A stretch of DNA of 64,000 nucleotides from Mesorhizobium_B sp035998495 (GTDB lineage: Bacteria > Pseudomonadota > Alphaproteobacteria > Rhizobiales > Rhizobiaceae): positions 1 through 64,000 of the forward strand of contig DASYHP010000067.1 in assembly GCA_035998495.1 (NCBI GenBank), read 5' to 3'. Shown here one piece after another: positions 49,091-59,427 of this stretch (positions are counted from its first letter, which is position 1; each line of letters opens with the position of its first letter). A program made the translations under genes and the position numbers. Under the pieces are notes generated by a model. It worked only from the letters and a program-made list of their open reading frames with translations, made no database searches and had not been told where the DNA came from.

Positions 49091-49708
49091 TCACGGCGCG
49101 AACGCCGCTTCGCCCCGCAACGCCTCCTCCAAGAGCCGCTCATAGCGCTTGCGCGGCACGTCCACGGCGCCGAAGCGCTTCAGGTGCTCGGTGGTGAACT
49201 GCGTGTCGAGCAGCACGAAACCACGCTCCTTCAGGCGCTCGACAAGGTGGACCAGGCACACCTTGGAGGCGTCGGTCTCGCGCGAGAACATGCTTTCGCC
49301 GAAGAAGGCGCGGCCGAGCGTCACGCCGTAGAGCCCGCCCACCAGCCGGCCTTCGCGCCGGGCCTCCACCGTGTGGCAGTGCCCGCGGCGGAACAGCTCG
49401 CCATAGGCGTCCCGGATGGGATCGTTGATCCAGGTGCTGCGGCGGGCCGAGGTTTCCTCCGCGCAAGCATCGATCACCGCCTCGAAATCCCGGTCGAATC
49501 CGATCTGGAAGCGGCCGCTCCGCACCACCTTGGCGAGGCTCTTGGGCACATGGAAGGCATCGAGCGGGATGACGCCGCGCAGTTCGGGCCGCACCCAGAA
49601 CACTTCGGGGTCGTCGGCGTCCTCGGCCATCGGGAAGACGCCCGACGCATAGGCCCTGAGCAGGAGTTCGGGCGGGATGCGGAAGCCCGGCGCGAAGGGC
49701 CGCGTCAT
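49091..49708 (-). CDS. aat: Leucyl/phenylalanyl-tRNA--protein transferase
   Basis: A 205-residue enzyme of the N-end rule pathway that adds Leu or Phe to N-terminal Arg or Lys, marking proteins for ClpAP. Recognisable motifs are YASGVFPMAEDADDPEVFWV, TWINDPIRDAY, GHCHTVEARREGRLVGGLYG and GRAFFGESMFSRETDASK. The length fits the shorter alphaproteobacterial form. It is downstream of accC by 18 bases on the same strand, so it may be the last gene of the acc transcript. Confidence 0.95.
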   Translation of the reverse strand: MTRPFAPGFRIPPELLLRAYASGVFPMAEDADDPEVFWVRPELRGVIPLDAFHVPKSLAKVVRSGRFQIGFDRDFEAVIDACAEETSARRSTWINDPIRDAYGELFRRGHCHTVEARREGRLVGGLYGVTLGRAFFGESMFSRETDASKVCLVHLVERLKERGFVLLDTQFTTEHLKRFGAVDVPRKRYERLLEEALRGEAAFAP

Positions 49709-49726
49709 GGAGGGTGACCCCGGCCG

Positions 49727-51073
<1,347 letters not shown>

Positions 51074-51089
51074 CCTATCCCGCCCCGCT

Positions 51090-51578
51090 CTACTCGATCA
51101 CGACGAGCGGCTCGCCGTATTCGACGGGCTGCGCGTCCTCGAAAAGAATGGCCGTCACCTTGCCCGCGCGCGGCGAGGGGATCTGGTTCATGGTCTTCAT
51201 GGCTTCGATGATGAGCAGCGTCTGGCCCTCGCGAACGGTGTCGCCCACCTGGATGAAGGCTTTCGAGCCCGGCGCGGGCGACAGATAGGCGGTGCCGACC
51301 ATGGGCGAGGGCACGGCGTTCTTGAGGTCGCCTGAAGGGGAGGCGGCTGCCAAGGCGGGCGGCCCGGACTGGATCTGAGGCTCTGAGGCCGGGAAGCTGG
51401 GCTGCGGCGACGAATAAAAATGCGCCGTCGGAGGAGCTGCCAGACGCTGCGGCTTGCGCAACACGCGAATGCGCAGATCGCCCTGCTCGATCTCGATTTC
51501 CGTGAGGTCGGTGTCGTTGAGGATGTTGGCGAGGTCGCGGATCAGCGCCTGATCGACGCTGGGCTTGTCACTGGACAT
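51090..51578 (-). CDS. accB: Biotin carboxyl carrier protein of acetyl-CoA carboxylase
   Basis: A 162-residue carrier. The biotinylated lysine is K128 in IIEAMKTMNQI, matching the EAMKM-type motif with Thr at the last position. An N-terminal helix region (LIRDLANILNDTDLTEIEIEQ) is joined by a Pro/Ser linker (about 45-88) to the barrel. The start at 51578 gives MSSDKPSVDQALIRDL, the usual beginning, with a purine-rich SD. Encoded just before accC. Confidence 0.96.
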   Translation of the reverse strand: MSSDKPSVDQALIRDLANILNDTDLTEIEIEQGDLRIRVLRKPQRLAAPPTAHFYSSPQPSFPASEPQIQSGPPALAAASPSGDLKNAVPSPMVGTAYLSPAPGSKAFIQVGDTVREGQTLLIIEAMKTMNQIPSPRAGKVTAILFEDAQPVEYGEPLVVIE

Positions 51579-51686
51579 TCTCTTCCCTTCAAATCCGGCG
51601 CGCGCGTGCCGACACGAAAGCATCCGAAGAAGCGCTGACGCGCGGTGCTTCCTTTAGAGCCACTTTCGCTCGAACGCAAAACCTGT

Positions 51687-52133
51687 TCACGTCTGAGGCC
51701 GAAGCCTGGCCGCCAGCGCCTGCAAGGCCAACCCATAGCCGAGCGGGCCGAAGCCGCAGATCACGCCAAGCGCCACCGCCGACGTCGTAGTGTGGTGCCG
51801 GAACGGCTCGCGGGCGTGGATGTTGGACAGATGCACCTCGACGGCGGGCAGCGGCGCCACCGCGCGGATCGCGTCGTGCAGGGCGATCGAGGTGTGGCCA
51901 TAGGCGCCGGGGTTTAGCACGATGCCGGCCGCATGCTCGCCCGCCTCCTGGATCCAGTCCACGAGCTGGCCCTCGTGGTTGGTCTGCCGGAACTCGATGG
52001 CGAGTCCCAGCCGCTCGCCCTCGCGCCGGCAGTCCTCGGCGACGCCGTCCAGCGTCTTGCCGCCATAGATGCGAGGCTCCCGCCGCCCCAGCATGTTGAG
52101 ATTGGGGCCGTTCAGGACGTAGATCGTGTTCAC
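51687..52133 (-). CDS. aroQ: Type II 3-dehydroquinate dehydratase
   Basis: A 148-residue enzyme of the shikimate pathway, converting 3-dehydroquinate to 3-dehydroshikimate. The signature TIYVLNGPNLNMLGRREP is followed by Y24-region RIYGG, QTNHEGQLVDWIQEA, NPGAYGHTSIALHDA and EVHLSNIHAREPFRHH with the catalytic histidine. GTG at 52133 is used because the family starts right before this motif; an in-frame ATG at 52181 would add 16 residues. It lies upstream of accB in the same direction, a common alphaproteobacterial order. Confidence 0.95.
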   Translation of the reverse strand: MNTIYVLNGPNLNMLGRREPRIYGGKTLDGVAEDCRREGERLGLAIEFRQTNHEGQLVDWIQEAGEHAAGIVLNPGAYGHTSIALHDAIRAVAPLPAVEVHLSNIHAREPFRHHTTTSAVALGVICGFGPLGYGLALQALAARLRPQT

Positions 52134-52234
52134 GGGTGGCTTTCGGGCAGGCTCGGTTGTGCCGGCGCGAGAGGCCGGCAAGACAGGGCAGGGCAGCAGC
52201 CGGACGGGCAGCCGCTCGGAATCGGGATGCGGCC

Positions 52235-53047
52235 TCAGCAGGCCGCGTTTTCGCCGCAGGCTCGTGCCGCGGCGATCTTCTCGCTCAGCACTTCCGCGCC
52301 GAGCGCACCATACACCACCTGATCTCCCACGACATAAGACGGCGTGCCGGTGATCTTGAGCCTGTTGGCGAGATCATAGGTGCGGTTGAACGCCTCCGTG
52401 ATGGCCGGATCCTTCATGGCGGCCTTGAGCGCCGCCTCGTCGGCGCCCAGCGACAGCGCGATCTTGACGGCGGTCGCCTCGCCGGCGCGGCCGTCCATGG
52501 TCATGAGCTGCTGGTGGAACTCGCCGTATTTCTCCGGCATCAGCGAGCGGAAGGCCATGGAGACGACATGCGCCTTCTGCGAGTCGGGACCCAGGATGGG
52601 GAACTCCTTTAGCACGAAGCGCAGATCGCGGTCGGCCGCGGTCAGCGCGAGCATGTCCTGCATGGCGCGCTCGCAGAAGCCGCAATTGTAATCGTAGAAC
52701 TCCACCACGGTGGTCGTGCCGTTCGGGTTGCCGACCACGCCGTCATGGGCGCTGTTGAAGATTTCGTCCTTCGCCTCCTCGATCGTGGCGAGGGTGGCGA
52801 CGCGCTGCTCTTCCTCCTGCCGCTTCTCCAGCACGTCCTGCATCTCGATCAGGATTTCCGGGTTCGCGAGCAGGTATTCGCGGACGATGGTCTCGACCTC
52901 GGCGCGGTCGAGATTGCGCGCCGCGCCTGGGGTGGCGGGCGCGTCCTGAGCCCCGGCCTTGCCCATGCTGCCCGCCGTGAGCGCGCCGACGGCCGCGAGC
53001 GCGAGCATGGCCGTTCCCGCCACCATCCAGTTCTTGATCATGCCCAT
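52235..53047 (-). CDS. DsbA-family thiol:disulfide protein (COG1651)
   Basis: A 270-residue exported thioredoxin-fold protein. The N-terminal hydrophobic segment (about 6-30) is a signal or anchor, followed by a helical region and the thioredoxin domain with active site C122-GF-C125 and the cis-proline T235-P236 in GTPSYVVG. The last residues carry another pair, C264 and C270 (ACGENAAC), which could form a second disulfide. Similar to BdbD/ScsC types that oxidise or shuffle periplasmic cysteines. It lies between the M48 protease gene and aroQ. Confidence 0.9.
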   Translation of the reverse strand: MGMIKNWMVAGTAMLALAAVGALTAGSMGKAGAQDAPATPGAARNLDRAEVETIVREYLLANPEILIEMQDVLEKRQEEEQRVATLATIEEAKDEIFNSAHDGVVGNPNGTTTVVEFYDYNCGFCERAMQDMLALTAADRDLRFVLKEFPILGPDSQKAHVVSMAFRSLMPEKYGEFHQQLMTMDGRAGEATAVKIALSLGADEAALKAAMKDPAITEAFNRTYDLANRLKITGTPSYVVGDQVVYGALGAEVLSEKIAAARACGENAAC

Positions 53048-53071
53048 GCCCTCAAAGCCCCTCGGCAGCCG

Positions 53072-54532
53072 CTACTTCTTCTTTGGCGCTCGAAAATTGA
53101 TGATGTCCTGCGCCCGAAGCCATCCCGGCGACCCCCGCTTGAATTTCTGCTGCGCGCGCGCCGCGAAGATCTTCGCGTCCTGGTGCGCGCCCATGTGAAA
53201 ATGCTCCTCCGCCGTGGCGAGCTCGGCTTCCGCGACATCGCCCATGAGGCCATGGGCCTGGGCGAGCAGCCGGTAGCCTGCCACATTGGACTTGTCCCGG
53301 TCGAGGGCCTTGGTCGCCGCGGTGGCCGCTTTCTTGAGGGAGGCGGGCTCGCCGGTGGCGATCAGGGCCTGGGCGTAGCCCAATTGCAGCATGCTCGACT
53401 TGTTCGGGTCGAGGCTCAACGCCGACTGGTAGGCTTCCGCCGCTGCTTCCGGCTTGTTGGCCTTCATCAGGATGTCGCCGCGCAGCTCGCGCAGATAGGG
53501 GTTCTTGGGCTGCGCCTTGATCATCGCGTCCGTCTTCTTCAGCGCGGCGGCCGGGTTCCCGCGCAGATATGTCGAGATCGCATCAGCATAAAGCGCCGCT
53601 GCGCCGCCGGGATCGTTGCGGAACAGCCGGGCGGTGAGGCCTTGTTCTTGCGTGAAGACGGCGATCTTGGCGCGCATCATGTCGTGGCGCGCCTGAAGGG
53701 CCGGGGAGTCCGGTTTGTCGAAATGCGCGCTTTCGCGCGCCAGCGTCTCCAGATTGGCGATGCGGTCGCGCGGCATTGGGTGGCTCTGCAGGTAGGGGTC
53801 CACCCGCGCGCCCGACAAGGACAAGGTGCTCTGGAAGCGCCCGAAGGTCTTCAACATGCCCTTGGCCGACTGGCCGGTGCGCTCGAGATAAGTGAGCGCC
53901 GAACGGTCGGCCGTGACCTCCTCCGAGCGCTGGTAGTTGAGCAGGCCCCGGCGCGCGGCTTCGGCGCCGCCCGCAACCACGCCCGCGCCGACTTGGCCCA
54001 AGCCCTCGGTCTTGGTCGCGGCGCCCGCAGCGATCGCGCCCATGCCGAGCAGGCCCGCCACGACAGCCATGGTCTGGGCGCGCTCGAGCTGCTGGCGCAG
54101 GCGCTGCTGGTGGCCGCCCGCGATGTGGCCGGCCTCATGCGCGATGACGCCGATGATCTCGTTGGGCGTTTCCGCCTGCATCAGCGCGCCGGTGTTGATG
54201 AACATCTTCCGCCCCGTCACGAAGGCATTGAAGCGCGCGTCGTTGACCAGGATGATCTCGATATTCTGGTTGCTCAAGCCCGCCGCCTTGAGGATCGGCT
54301 TGGCGTATTCGCGCACCAGCGCCTCGATCTCGGCGTCGCGCACCACCGGCACGCGGCCTTGGGCATAGGCGCCGACAGCCAGGCTGGCGGCAAGCGCGCC
54401 GGCCAAGGCCAGCCTGGCCGCGGCCCCCCGGAGCATGCCGAAAAGGCCGGAGCTTCCATGGCGGAGGGCGGCGGCAGGGCAGGGCGGATGGGGAGTCGGC
54501 ATGAGGTTGCCCAGGCCACAGCATTCGGGCAT
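53072..54532 (-). CDS. M48 family metalloprotease with TPR tail (BepA-like)
   Basis: About 486 residues. The zinc site HEAGH is in GVIAHEAGHIAGGHQQRL, with a downstream EVTADRSAL third ligand; the C-terminal half has TPR-like helices (EAYQSALSLDPNKS, ATKALDRDKSNVAGY). BepA-type proteases act on misassembled outer-membrane proteins in the periplasm. A signal peptide starts at MLRGAAARLALAGALAASL; the true start could be that Met (54436), the ATG at 54532 (SD GGGAGAGG nine bases away) or GTG 54553. Next to it lies a DsbA-like gene, which fits envelope quality control. Confidence 0.9.
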   Translation of the reverse strand: MPECCGLGNLMPTPHPPCPAAALRHGSSGLFGMLRGAAARLALAGALAASLAVGAYAQGRVPVVRDAEIEALVREYAKPILKAAGLSNQNIEIILVNDARFNAFVTGRKMFINTGALMQAETPNEIIGVIAHEAGHIAGGHQQRLRQQLERAQTMAVVAGLLGMGAIAAGAATKTEGLGQVGAGVVAGGAEAARRGLLNYQRSEEVTADRSALTYLERTGQSAKGMLKTFGRFQSTLSLSGARVDPYLQSHPMPRDRIANLETLARESAHFDKPDSPALQARHDMMRAKIAVFTQEQGLTARLFRNDPGGAAALYADAISTYLRGNPAAALKKTDAMIKAQPKNPYLRELRGDILMKANKPEAAAEAYQSALSLDPNKSSMLQLGYAQALIATGEPASLKKAATAATKALDRDKSNVAGYRLLAQAHGLMGDVAEAELATAEEHFHMGAHQDAKIFAARAQQKFKRGSPGWLRAQDIINFRAPKKK

Positions 54533-54587
54533 TTGTGCGGCCTCTCCCGTCACCTCCGTTCATCCTTTCGAGCAGGCCTCAACCGAC

Positions 54588-55739
54588 ATGAGTGTTTCCC
54601 TTTCGGCGCGCGGCGCGGTGGAGCCGTTCCATGCCATGGACGTGCTGGCCGAGGCCAACCGGCTCCGCGCGCAGGGCCGCGACGTCATCTCCATGGCGGT
54701 CGGGCAGCCCTCCGACCCCGCGCCGGAAGCCGTGCGCGAAGCGGCGGCGCGGGCGCTCCGGCACGGCGACATCGGCTACACGGACGCGCTGGGCTCGCGA
54801 AAGCTGCGCGAAGCCATCGCCCGGAACTATGCCGAACACTACGGCCTAGAGGTCTCACCTGAACAGATCGCCGTCACGACAGGCTCGTCCGCCGGCTTCA
54901 ACCTGGCGTTCCTCGCGATGTTCGACGCCGGCGACCGGGTGGCGATCGCCGCGCCCGGCTATCCCGCCTACCGCAACATCATGCGGGCGCTGGGGCTCGA
55001 TGTGGTGGAGATCGAACTCGGGCCGGCGGCCTATCTCACGGCCGACCACCTGGCCGAGGCGCACGCGGAAGCGCCGCTCAAGGGCGTGCTCTTCGCGAGC
55101 CCCGCCAATCCGACCGGCGCGGCGATCCCCGCCGGGGAATTGAAACGACTTATCGGTGAAGCCGATCGGCTGGGCGTCAGCGTGATCTCCGACGAGATCT
55201 ACCACCGCCTTTCCTACACGGGGCCGGACGTCTCGGCGCTCTCCTTCAGCGAGCGCGTCACCGTCGTCAACTCCTTCTCCAAATACTACTGCATGACGGG
55301 CTGGCGCGTGGGCTGGATGGTGCTGCCCGAGGCGCTGGTGCGCGCGGTGGAGCGGCTCGCGCAAAGCCTCTACATCTCGGCGCCGGCGCTCTCGCAGGAA
55401 GCGGCCGTCGAGGCCTTTTCGGCAACGGTCGAGCTCGAAGCGATCAAGGGGCGCTATCTCGCCAACCGCGAAAGGCTCTCGCGCGAGCTGCCGCACTTGG
55501 ACTTCCGGCTCGCCGCGCCGATGGATGGGGCGTTCTACAGCTACTGTGACGTGTCGGGACTGACCAACGACAGCATGGCGTTCTGCCGCCGCATGCTGGC
55601 GGAAGCCGGCGTGGCGGCCACGCCCGGCCTCGATTTCGATCCCCGGTCGGGCCACCGCTTCCTGCGGCTATCCTATGCAGGCAGCACGCGCGACATGGCG
55701 GATGCGCTGGAACGGCTGCGAGGTTGGCTGAAGGGATGA
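54588..55739 (+). CDS. Class I/II PLP-dependent aminotransferase
   Basis: A 383-residue aspartate-aminotransferase-fold enzyme. The PLP lysine is K232 in NSFSKYYCMTGWRVG, with the substrate-binding R240; ASPANPTG and SDEIYHRLSY complete the class motif set. The exact amino acid specificity is not determined. The frame is open further upstream, but the ATG at 54588 begins MSVSLSARGAVEPFHAMDVL, typical. Divergent from the M48 protease gene; convergent with rne, whose terminator lies between. Confidence 0.93.
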   Translation: MSVSLSARGAVEPFHAMDVLAEANRLRAQGRDVISMAVGQPSDPAPEAVREAAARALRHGDIGYTDALGSRKLREAIARNYAEHYGLEVSPEQIAVTTGSSAGFNLAFLAMFDAGDRVAIAAPGYPAYRNIMRALGLDVVEIELGPAAYLTADHLAEAHAEAPLKGVLFASPANPTGAAIPAGELKRLIGEADRLGVSVISDEIYHRLSYTGPDVSALSFSERVTVVNSFSKYYCMTGWRVGWMVLPEALVRAVERLAQSLYISAPALSQEAAVEAFSATVELEAIKGRYLANRERLSRELPHLDFRLAAPMDGAFYSYCDVSGLTNDSMAFCRRMLAEAGVAATPGLDFDPRSGHRFLRLSYAGSTRDMADALERLRGWLKG

Positions 55740-55816
55740 AACCACTCGCCAGGTGAGTCGCCTCCGGCCCAAGCGGCCGATTTTCTAGGTCTCCGGGAAA
55801 ACTGATCGCCTATGCG

Positions 55817-55842
55817 AAAAGGCCGGGCGAGAGCCCGGCCTT
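55817..55842 (-). terminator. Intrinsic terminator of rne
   Basis: On the minus strand the stem AAGGCCGGGC/GCCCGGCCTT with the loop TCTC is followed by TT. It lies 27 bases after the rne stop codon. On the plus strand the same hairpin lacks a T run. Confidence 0.8.
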
Positions 55843-55868
55843 GTCCATTCAAACCGTTTCCGAAGGGG

Positions 55869-58760
55869 TCAGACCGCGCTCTTGCGGCTCCACCAACCGG
55901 ACCGCTTGGGCAGTTCCGTCGCCGCCACCGTCTCGCCGCCGACCACCACCGAAACCACGGGCTCGGCCGGCGCGTGGGCCGGTTCGCCCTCGCCGCGACG
56001 GCGCGAGGGACGCGGGCGTTCGCCGCGGCCGTCGCCGTTCGCCGGCGCTTCGGGGAGCTGCGGCTCGGATTCGGCTGCCGCTGCGACCGGCGCACCCTCC
56101 TCGGCTTGGGCAGGCTGGCGTTCGCTCACGGGCGCCTCGTCGTCCGAGGCCGGCCGATCCTCGGGGATGAGGTCGGCCGTCGATGCCGCCACTTCCGCCG
56201 CGAGCGGTGCGGCAGGCTCCGGCTGATCCTCGTCCACGTCGGCGTCCGAAGAGACGTGGTCCTGCGCTGCCGCCTCCTCGGCCGCGTTTTCGTCGCGCCT
56301 GTTGCGCCGGCCGCCCCGCTTGCCCCTGCGGCGCTTCTTGCCGTGCTCGCCACCCTCATGCGCTGCGTCGGCGTCCGCGGTGACCTGCTTCGCCTCGCCT
56401 TCAGCCTCTTCGGCTTCGTCCGTCTCTTCGCCGGCCTCCGCCTCTGGGCCGTCGGACCTTACGGCGGCGTCTGTGGAGACACCATGCTCGCGCTCGCGTC
56501 CGCCGCGACGCCGGCGTCGGCGCCGGCGTTTGCGATCGCCGCCGCCTTCGCCGGCCTCCTCGCCCTCGGCGGACGACTCGTCCTCGTCCTCCTCCGCCGA
56601 TGCGTCTTCCGCAACCTCTTCCTCCACGTCACCCGTCTCCGGCTCCTCATGGAGGGGCGGGAGGGGCGCGACCGGCACATCGGCCGGCACCAGCGGCTTC
56701 TCGGCCACCGCGCCTTTGACGATCAGGTAGTGCTGCGCGCCGACCGCCTCGTCCGTCTCGAAGGAGATCGCCACCCCGAAACGCCGCTCGAAATCAACCA
56801 GCGTGCTGCGCTTGTGGTTGAGCACGTAAAGCGCCGTGTGCGCCGAGGTGCGGACCGCGATGTGGTGGCGCGAGTCCTTGAGCAGGAACTCTTCGATCGC
56901 GCGAACCACGAGCAGCGCCACCGACGAATCGGACCGCACATGGCCCGTGCCGCCACAATGCGGGCAGGGCTTCGTGGTCGATTCGAGCATGCCCGTCCGC
57001 ATGCGCTGGCGCGACATCTCGAGAAGCCCGAAATGGGATATGCGGCCGACCTGGATGCGCGCGCGGTCGTTCTTCAGGCAGTCCTTGAGCTTCTTCTCGA
57101 CGGCGCGGTTGTTGCGGCCTTCCTCCATGTCGATGAAGTCGATCACGATGAGGCCGGCGAGGTCGCGCAGGCGAAGCTGCCGCGCAACCTCCTCCGCCGC
57201 TTCGAGGTTGGTCTGGAGCGCCGTGTCCTCGATCGAGTGCTCGCGCGTCGAGCGGCCCGAGTTGACGTCGATGGAAACGAGCGCCTCGGTCTGGTTGATG
57301 ATGATGTAGCCGCCCGATTTGAGCGTCACCTGCGGCTGCAGCATCTTGTCGAGCTGCGCCTCGATGCCGTTGCGCGCGAAGATCGGCACCGGGTCGCGGT
57401 AGGGCTGCACCACCTTCGCATGGCTCGGCATGAGCATGCGCATGAAATCCTTGGCCTCGCGATAGGCGTCCTCGCCGGCCACGAGGATCTCGTCGATGTC
57501 CTTGTTGTAGAGGTCGCGCACGGAGCGCTTGATGAGGCTGCCTTCCTCATAGACGAGCGCCGGGGCCGTGGACTTTAAGGTCAGCGTGCGGACATTCTCC
57601 CAAAGCCGCATCAGATATTCGTAATCGCGCTTGATCTCCGCCTTGGTGCGATTCTCGCCGGCGGTGCGCAGGATGACGCCCATGCCTTGCGGCACGTCGA
57701 GGTCGCGCATCACCTCCTTGAGGCGCTTGCGATCCTGCGCGCTGGTGATCTTGCGCGAGATGCCGCCGCCACGAGCCGTGTTGGGCATCAGCACGGAATA
57801 GCGGCCGGCCAGCGACAGATAGGTGGTCAGCGCCGCACCCTTGTTGCCGCGCTCCTCCTTGACGACCTGGACGAGCAGGATCTGGCGGCGCTTGACGACC
57901 TCCTGGATCTTGTAATGGCGGCGGGGCGTCGACTTGCGGCGGGCCTGCACCTCTTCGAGCGCGTCCTCCGCGCCGACCGATTCCACGTCGCCTTCCTCGC
58001 CGCCAGTCGAGGAGACCTCCTCGATCACGCCGCGAACGGCCTCGGGCGCTTCCGCCGCCTCCGGCGCGGGCTCGGACACCACCTCGCCGTCGATGGCCAT
58101 GAGCATGGTCGAGGAGGAACCGGACGATTCGTCGTCGCTGGCCTCATTCCCGGCCGGTTGCTCAGCGGCCTGCTCGTCGTGCGGATCGCCGGGCTGGACC
58201 GGCCGCTCGGCCGTATCCGCCGGGGCGGCTGGGATGTCGTCGCCGGCGTCGGACCGCATGTCGCCAAAAGCCTCGGCCTGGGGCTCGTCCGCATCGGTCG
58301 AGGGCTGTTCTTCGGCCTCGCTTGCGGCTTCCGTTTCGCCGGCGTCCTCGGCCTCGTCGTTCGGGGCGGCCTCCGCGGAAGCCTGCCGCTCCTCCTGGCC
58401 TCGGCCCCGGTTGCGGCCGCCGCGCTTGCGGCGACGGCCATTGTCTTCATCCTCGTCGTCGTCGGCCTCGGCCGCTTCGGCTTCCGCCTTCAGGAGGGCT
58501 TGCCGGTCGGCGACGGGGATCTGGTAGTAGTCGGGATGGATTTCGCTGAAGGCCAGGAAGCCGTGGCGGTTGCCGCCATATTCCACGAAGGCCGCCTGGA
58601 GCGACGGCTCCACCCGCGTGACGCGGGCGAGATAGATGTTTCCGCGAAGCTGTTTCTTGTCCTGGGATTCGAAATCGAATTCTTCGATGCGGTTACCGCG
58701 CGTGACGACGACGCGCGTTTCCTCCGGGTGGGAGGCATCGATAAGCATTTTGTTGGGCAT
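55869..58760 (-). CDS. rne: Ribonuclease E/G family endoribonuclease
   Basis: A 963-residue RNase E that starts mRNA decay and rRNA processing. The S1 domain (starting NKMLIDASHPEETRVVV) is interrupted after KAEAEA by a large acidic and Arg-rich insert of about 200 residues, a feature of alphaproteobacterial RNase E. Catalytic Asp residues are in VSIDVNSGR and IVIDFIDM, and the Zn-link cysteines in CPHCGGTG. The C-terminal third is charged, low-complexity scaffold ending WWSRKSAV. Start at 58760 is the conserved MPNKMLID; earlier codons up to 58919 are not supported. Confidence 0.96.
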   Translation of the reverse strand: MPNKMLIDASHPEETRVVVTRGNRIEEFDFESQDKKQLRGNIYLARVTRVEPSLQAAFVEYGGNRHGFLAFSEIHPDYYQIPVADRQALLKAEAEAAEADDDEDEDNGRRRKRGGRNRGRGQEERQASAEAAPNDEAEDAGETEAASEAEEQPSTDADEPQAEAFGDMRSDAGDDIPAAPADTAERPVQPGDPHDEQAAEQPAGNEASDDESSGSSSTMLMAIDGEVVSEPAPEAAEAPEAVRGVIEEVSSTGGEEGDVESVGAEDALEEVQARRKSTPRRHYKIQEVVKRRQILLVQVVKEERGNKGAALTTYLSLAGRYSVLMPNTARGGGISRKITSAQDRKRLKEVMRDLDVPQGMGVILRTAGENRTKAEIKRDYEYLMRLWENVRTLTLKSTAPALVYEEGSLIKRSVRDLYNKDIDEILVAGEDAYREAKDFMRMLMPSHAKVVQPYRDPVPIFARNGIEAQLDKMLQPQVTLKSGGYIIINQTEALVSIDVNSGRSTREHSIEDTALQTNLEAAEEVARQLRLRDLAGLIVIDFIDMEEGRNNRAVEKKLKDCLKNDRARIQVGRISHFGLLEMSRQRMRTGMLESTTKPCPHCGGTGHVRSDSSVALLVVRAIEEFLLKDSRHHIAVRTSAHTALYVLNHKRSTLVDFERRFGVAISFETDEAVGAQHYLIVKGAVAEKPLVPADVPVAPLPPLHEEPETGDVEEEVAEDASAEEDEDESSAEGEEAGEGGGDRKRRRRRRRRGGREREHGVSTDAAVRSDGPEAEAGEETDEAEEAEGEAKQVTADADAAHEGGEHGKKRRRGKRGGRRNRRDENAAEEAAAQDHVSSDADVDEDQPEPAAPLAAEVAASTADLIPEDRPASDDEAPVSERQPAQAEEGAPVAAAAESEPQLPEAPANGDGRGERPRPSRRRGEGEPAHAPAEPVVSVVVGGETVAATELPKRSGWWSRKSAV

Positions 58761-58772
58761 GAACTGTTGTCT

Positions 58773-58819
58773 CCCCGGCAGCGGAAGGCCGGGGCAGGCG
58801 GGGCGCTTTACGCCCTGCC
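58773..58819 (-). promoter_or_regulatory. Hairpins in the rne 5' leader over the ribosome binding site
   Basis: On the minus strand CCCCGGC (58788-58794) pairs with GCCGGGG (58773-58779), 13 bases before the rne ATG, and the SD-like GGGGAG overlaps the second arm. A second hairpin, GGCAGG/CCTGCC at 58793-58819, shares its edge, so the two compete or stack. RNase E controls its own mRNA through leader structures in enterobacteria; a similar role here is inferred. Confidence 0.45.
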
Positions 58820-59427
58820 GCGCCAGAACTGCTTCGGGTGCCGGATGATGGAATGTCCGCCCGTCTCGGCGTCGAAGCGACGGAAGGGCGGACCGGCGCA
58901 ACTGCGCGGACCCTCGCAAACCTTTCCGTTTCTGCTCCCGACGTCATGAACCGACCTGGCGGATCCTCGTTTGAACCAAGGCCCGGACAAGGCCGGACCA
59001 GCTTTTTCTCAAATTCCGGAAAGGCCCTGACCGGGCTCATCCGGCGGCTTTTCCTCAAGTGAAACGTCCCGCTCCCGGGACCGCCGTGAAGAAAATCGTC
59101 GCGACCAAGCCGCCACCGCGGCCCTTGCGCCCATCGCATGGGCGTTCGCCGCGCCGCACCAGCGGCGACGCCGGTGCGTGTCTGTTCCCCGGCGTCAGTT
59201 GGTCGGCTCCGACTCATATGGTCTGGCGGGCCAAGTTGCAACCCTGAACTCCAAGGCCGCGGCTCGCTGCGGCATTGACATGGGAACTGCCAGCGGCCTC
59301 GCAAACCTCTCGTTAACCTCATCCGTCTACCGACTGGTAAGGTTTGGCCGGACCGGCGGCATCGCCATGTCCGGCTTCGGTTCGAGCCTCATGGATCGGC
59401 GGCATGGCGCAGGGTGGGCGGAAAGGC
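58820..59427. other. Long divergent intergenic region between rne and the amidase
   Basis: No gene is apparent in 608 bases. The part nearest rne should hold a long leader and its promoter on the minus strand. Toward the amidase, AT-rich patches (such as AACCTCTCGTTAACC near 59304-59318) could be part of its promoter. Short open frames in this stretch have no start signals or family-like sequence. Confidence 0.4.

Noticed and set aside
55812..57578. A 588-codon open frame opposite RNase E
   Set aside because: It lies entirely against the conserved rne reading frame and its product is repetitive Arg/Val/Leu-rich without motifs.
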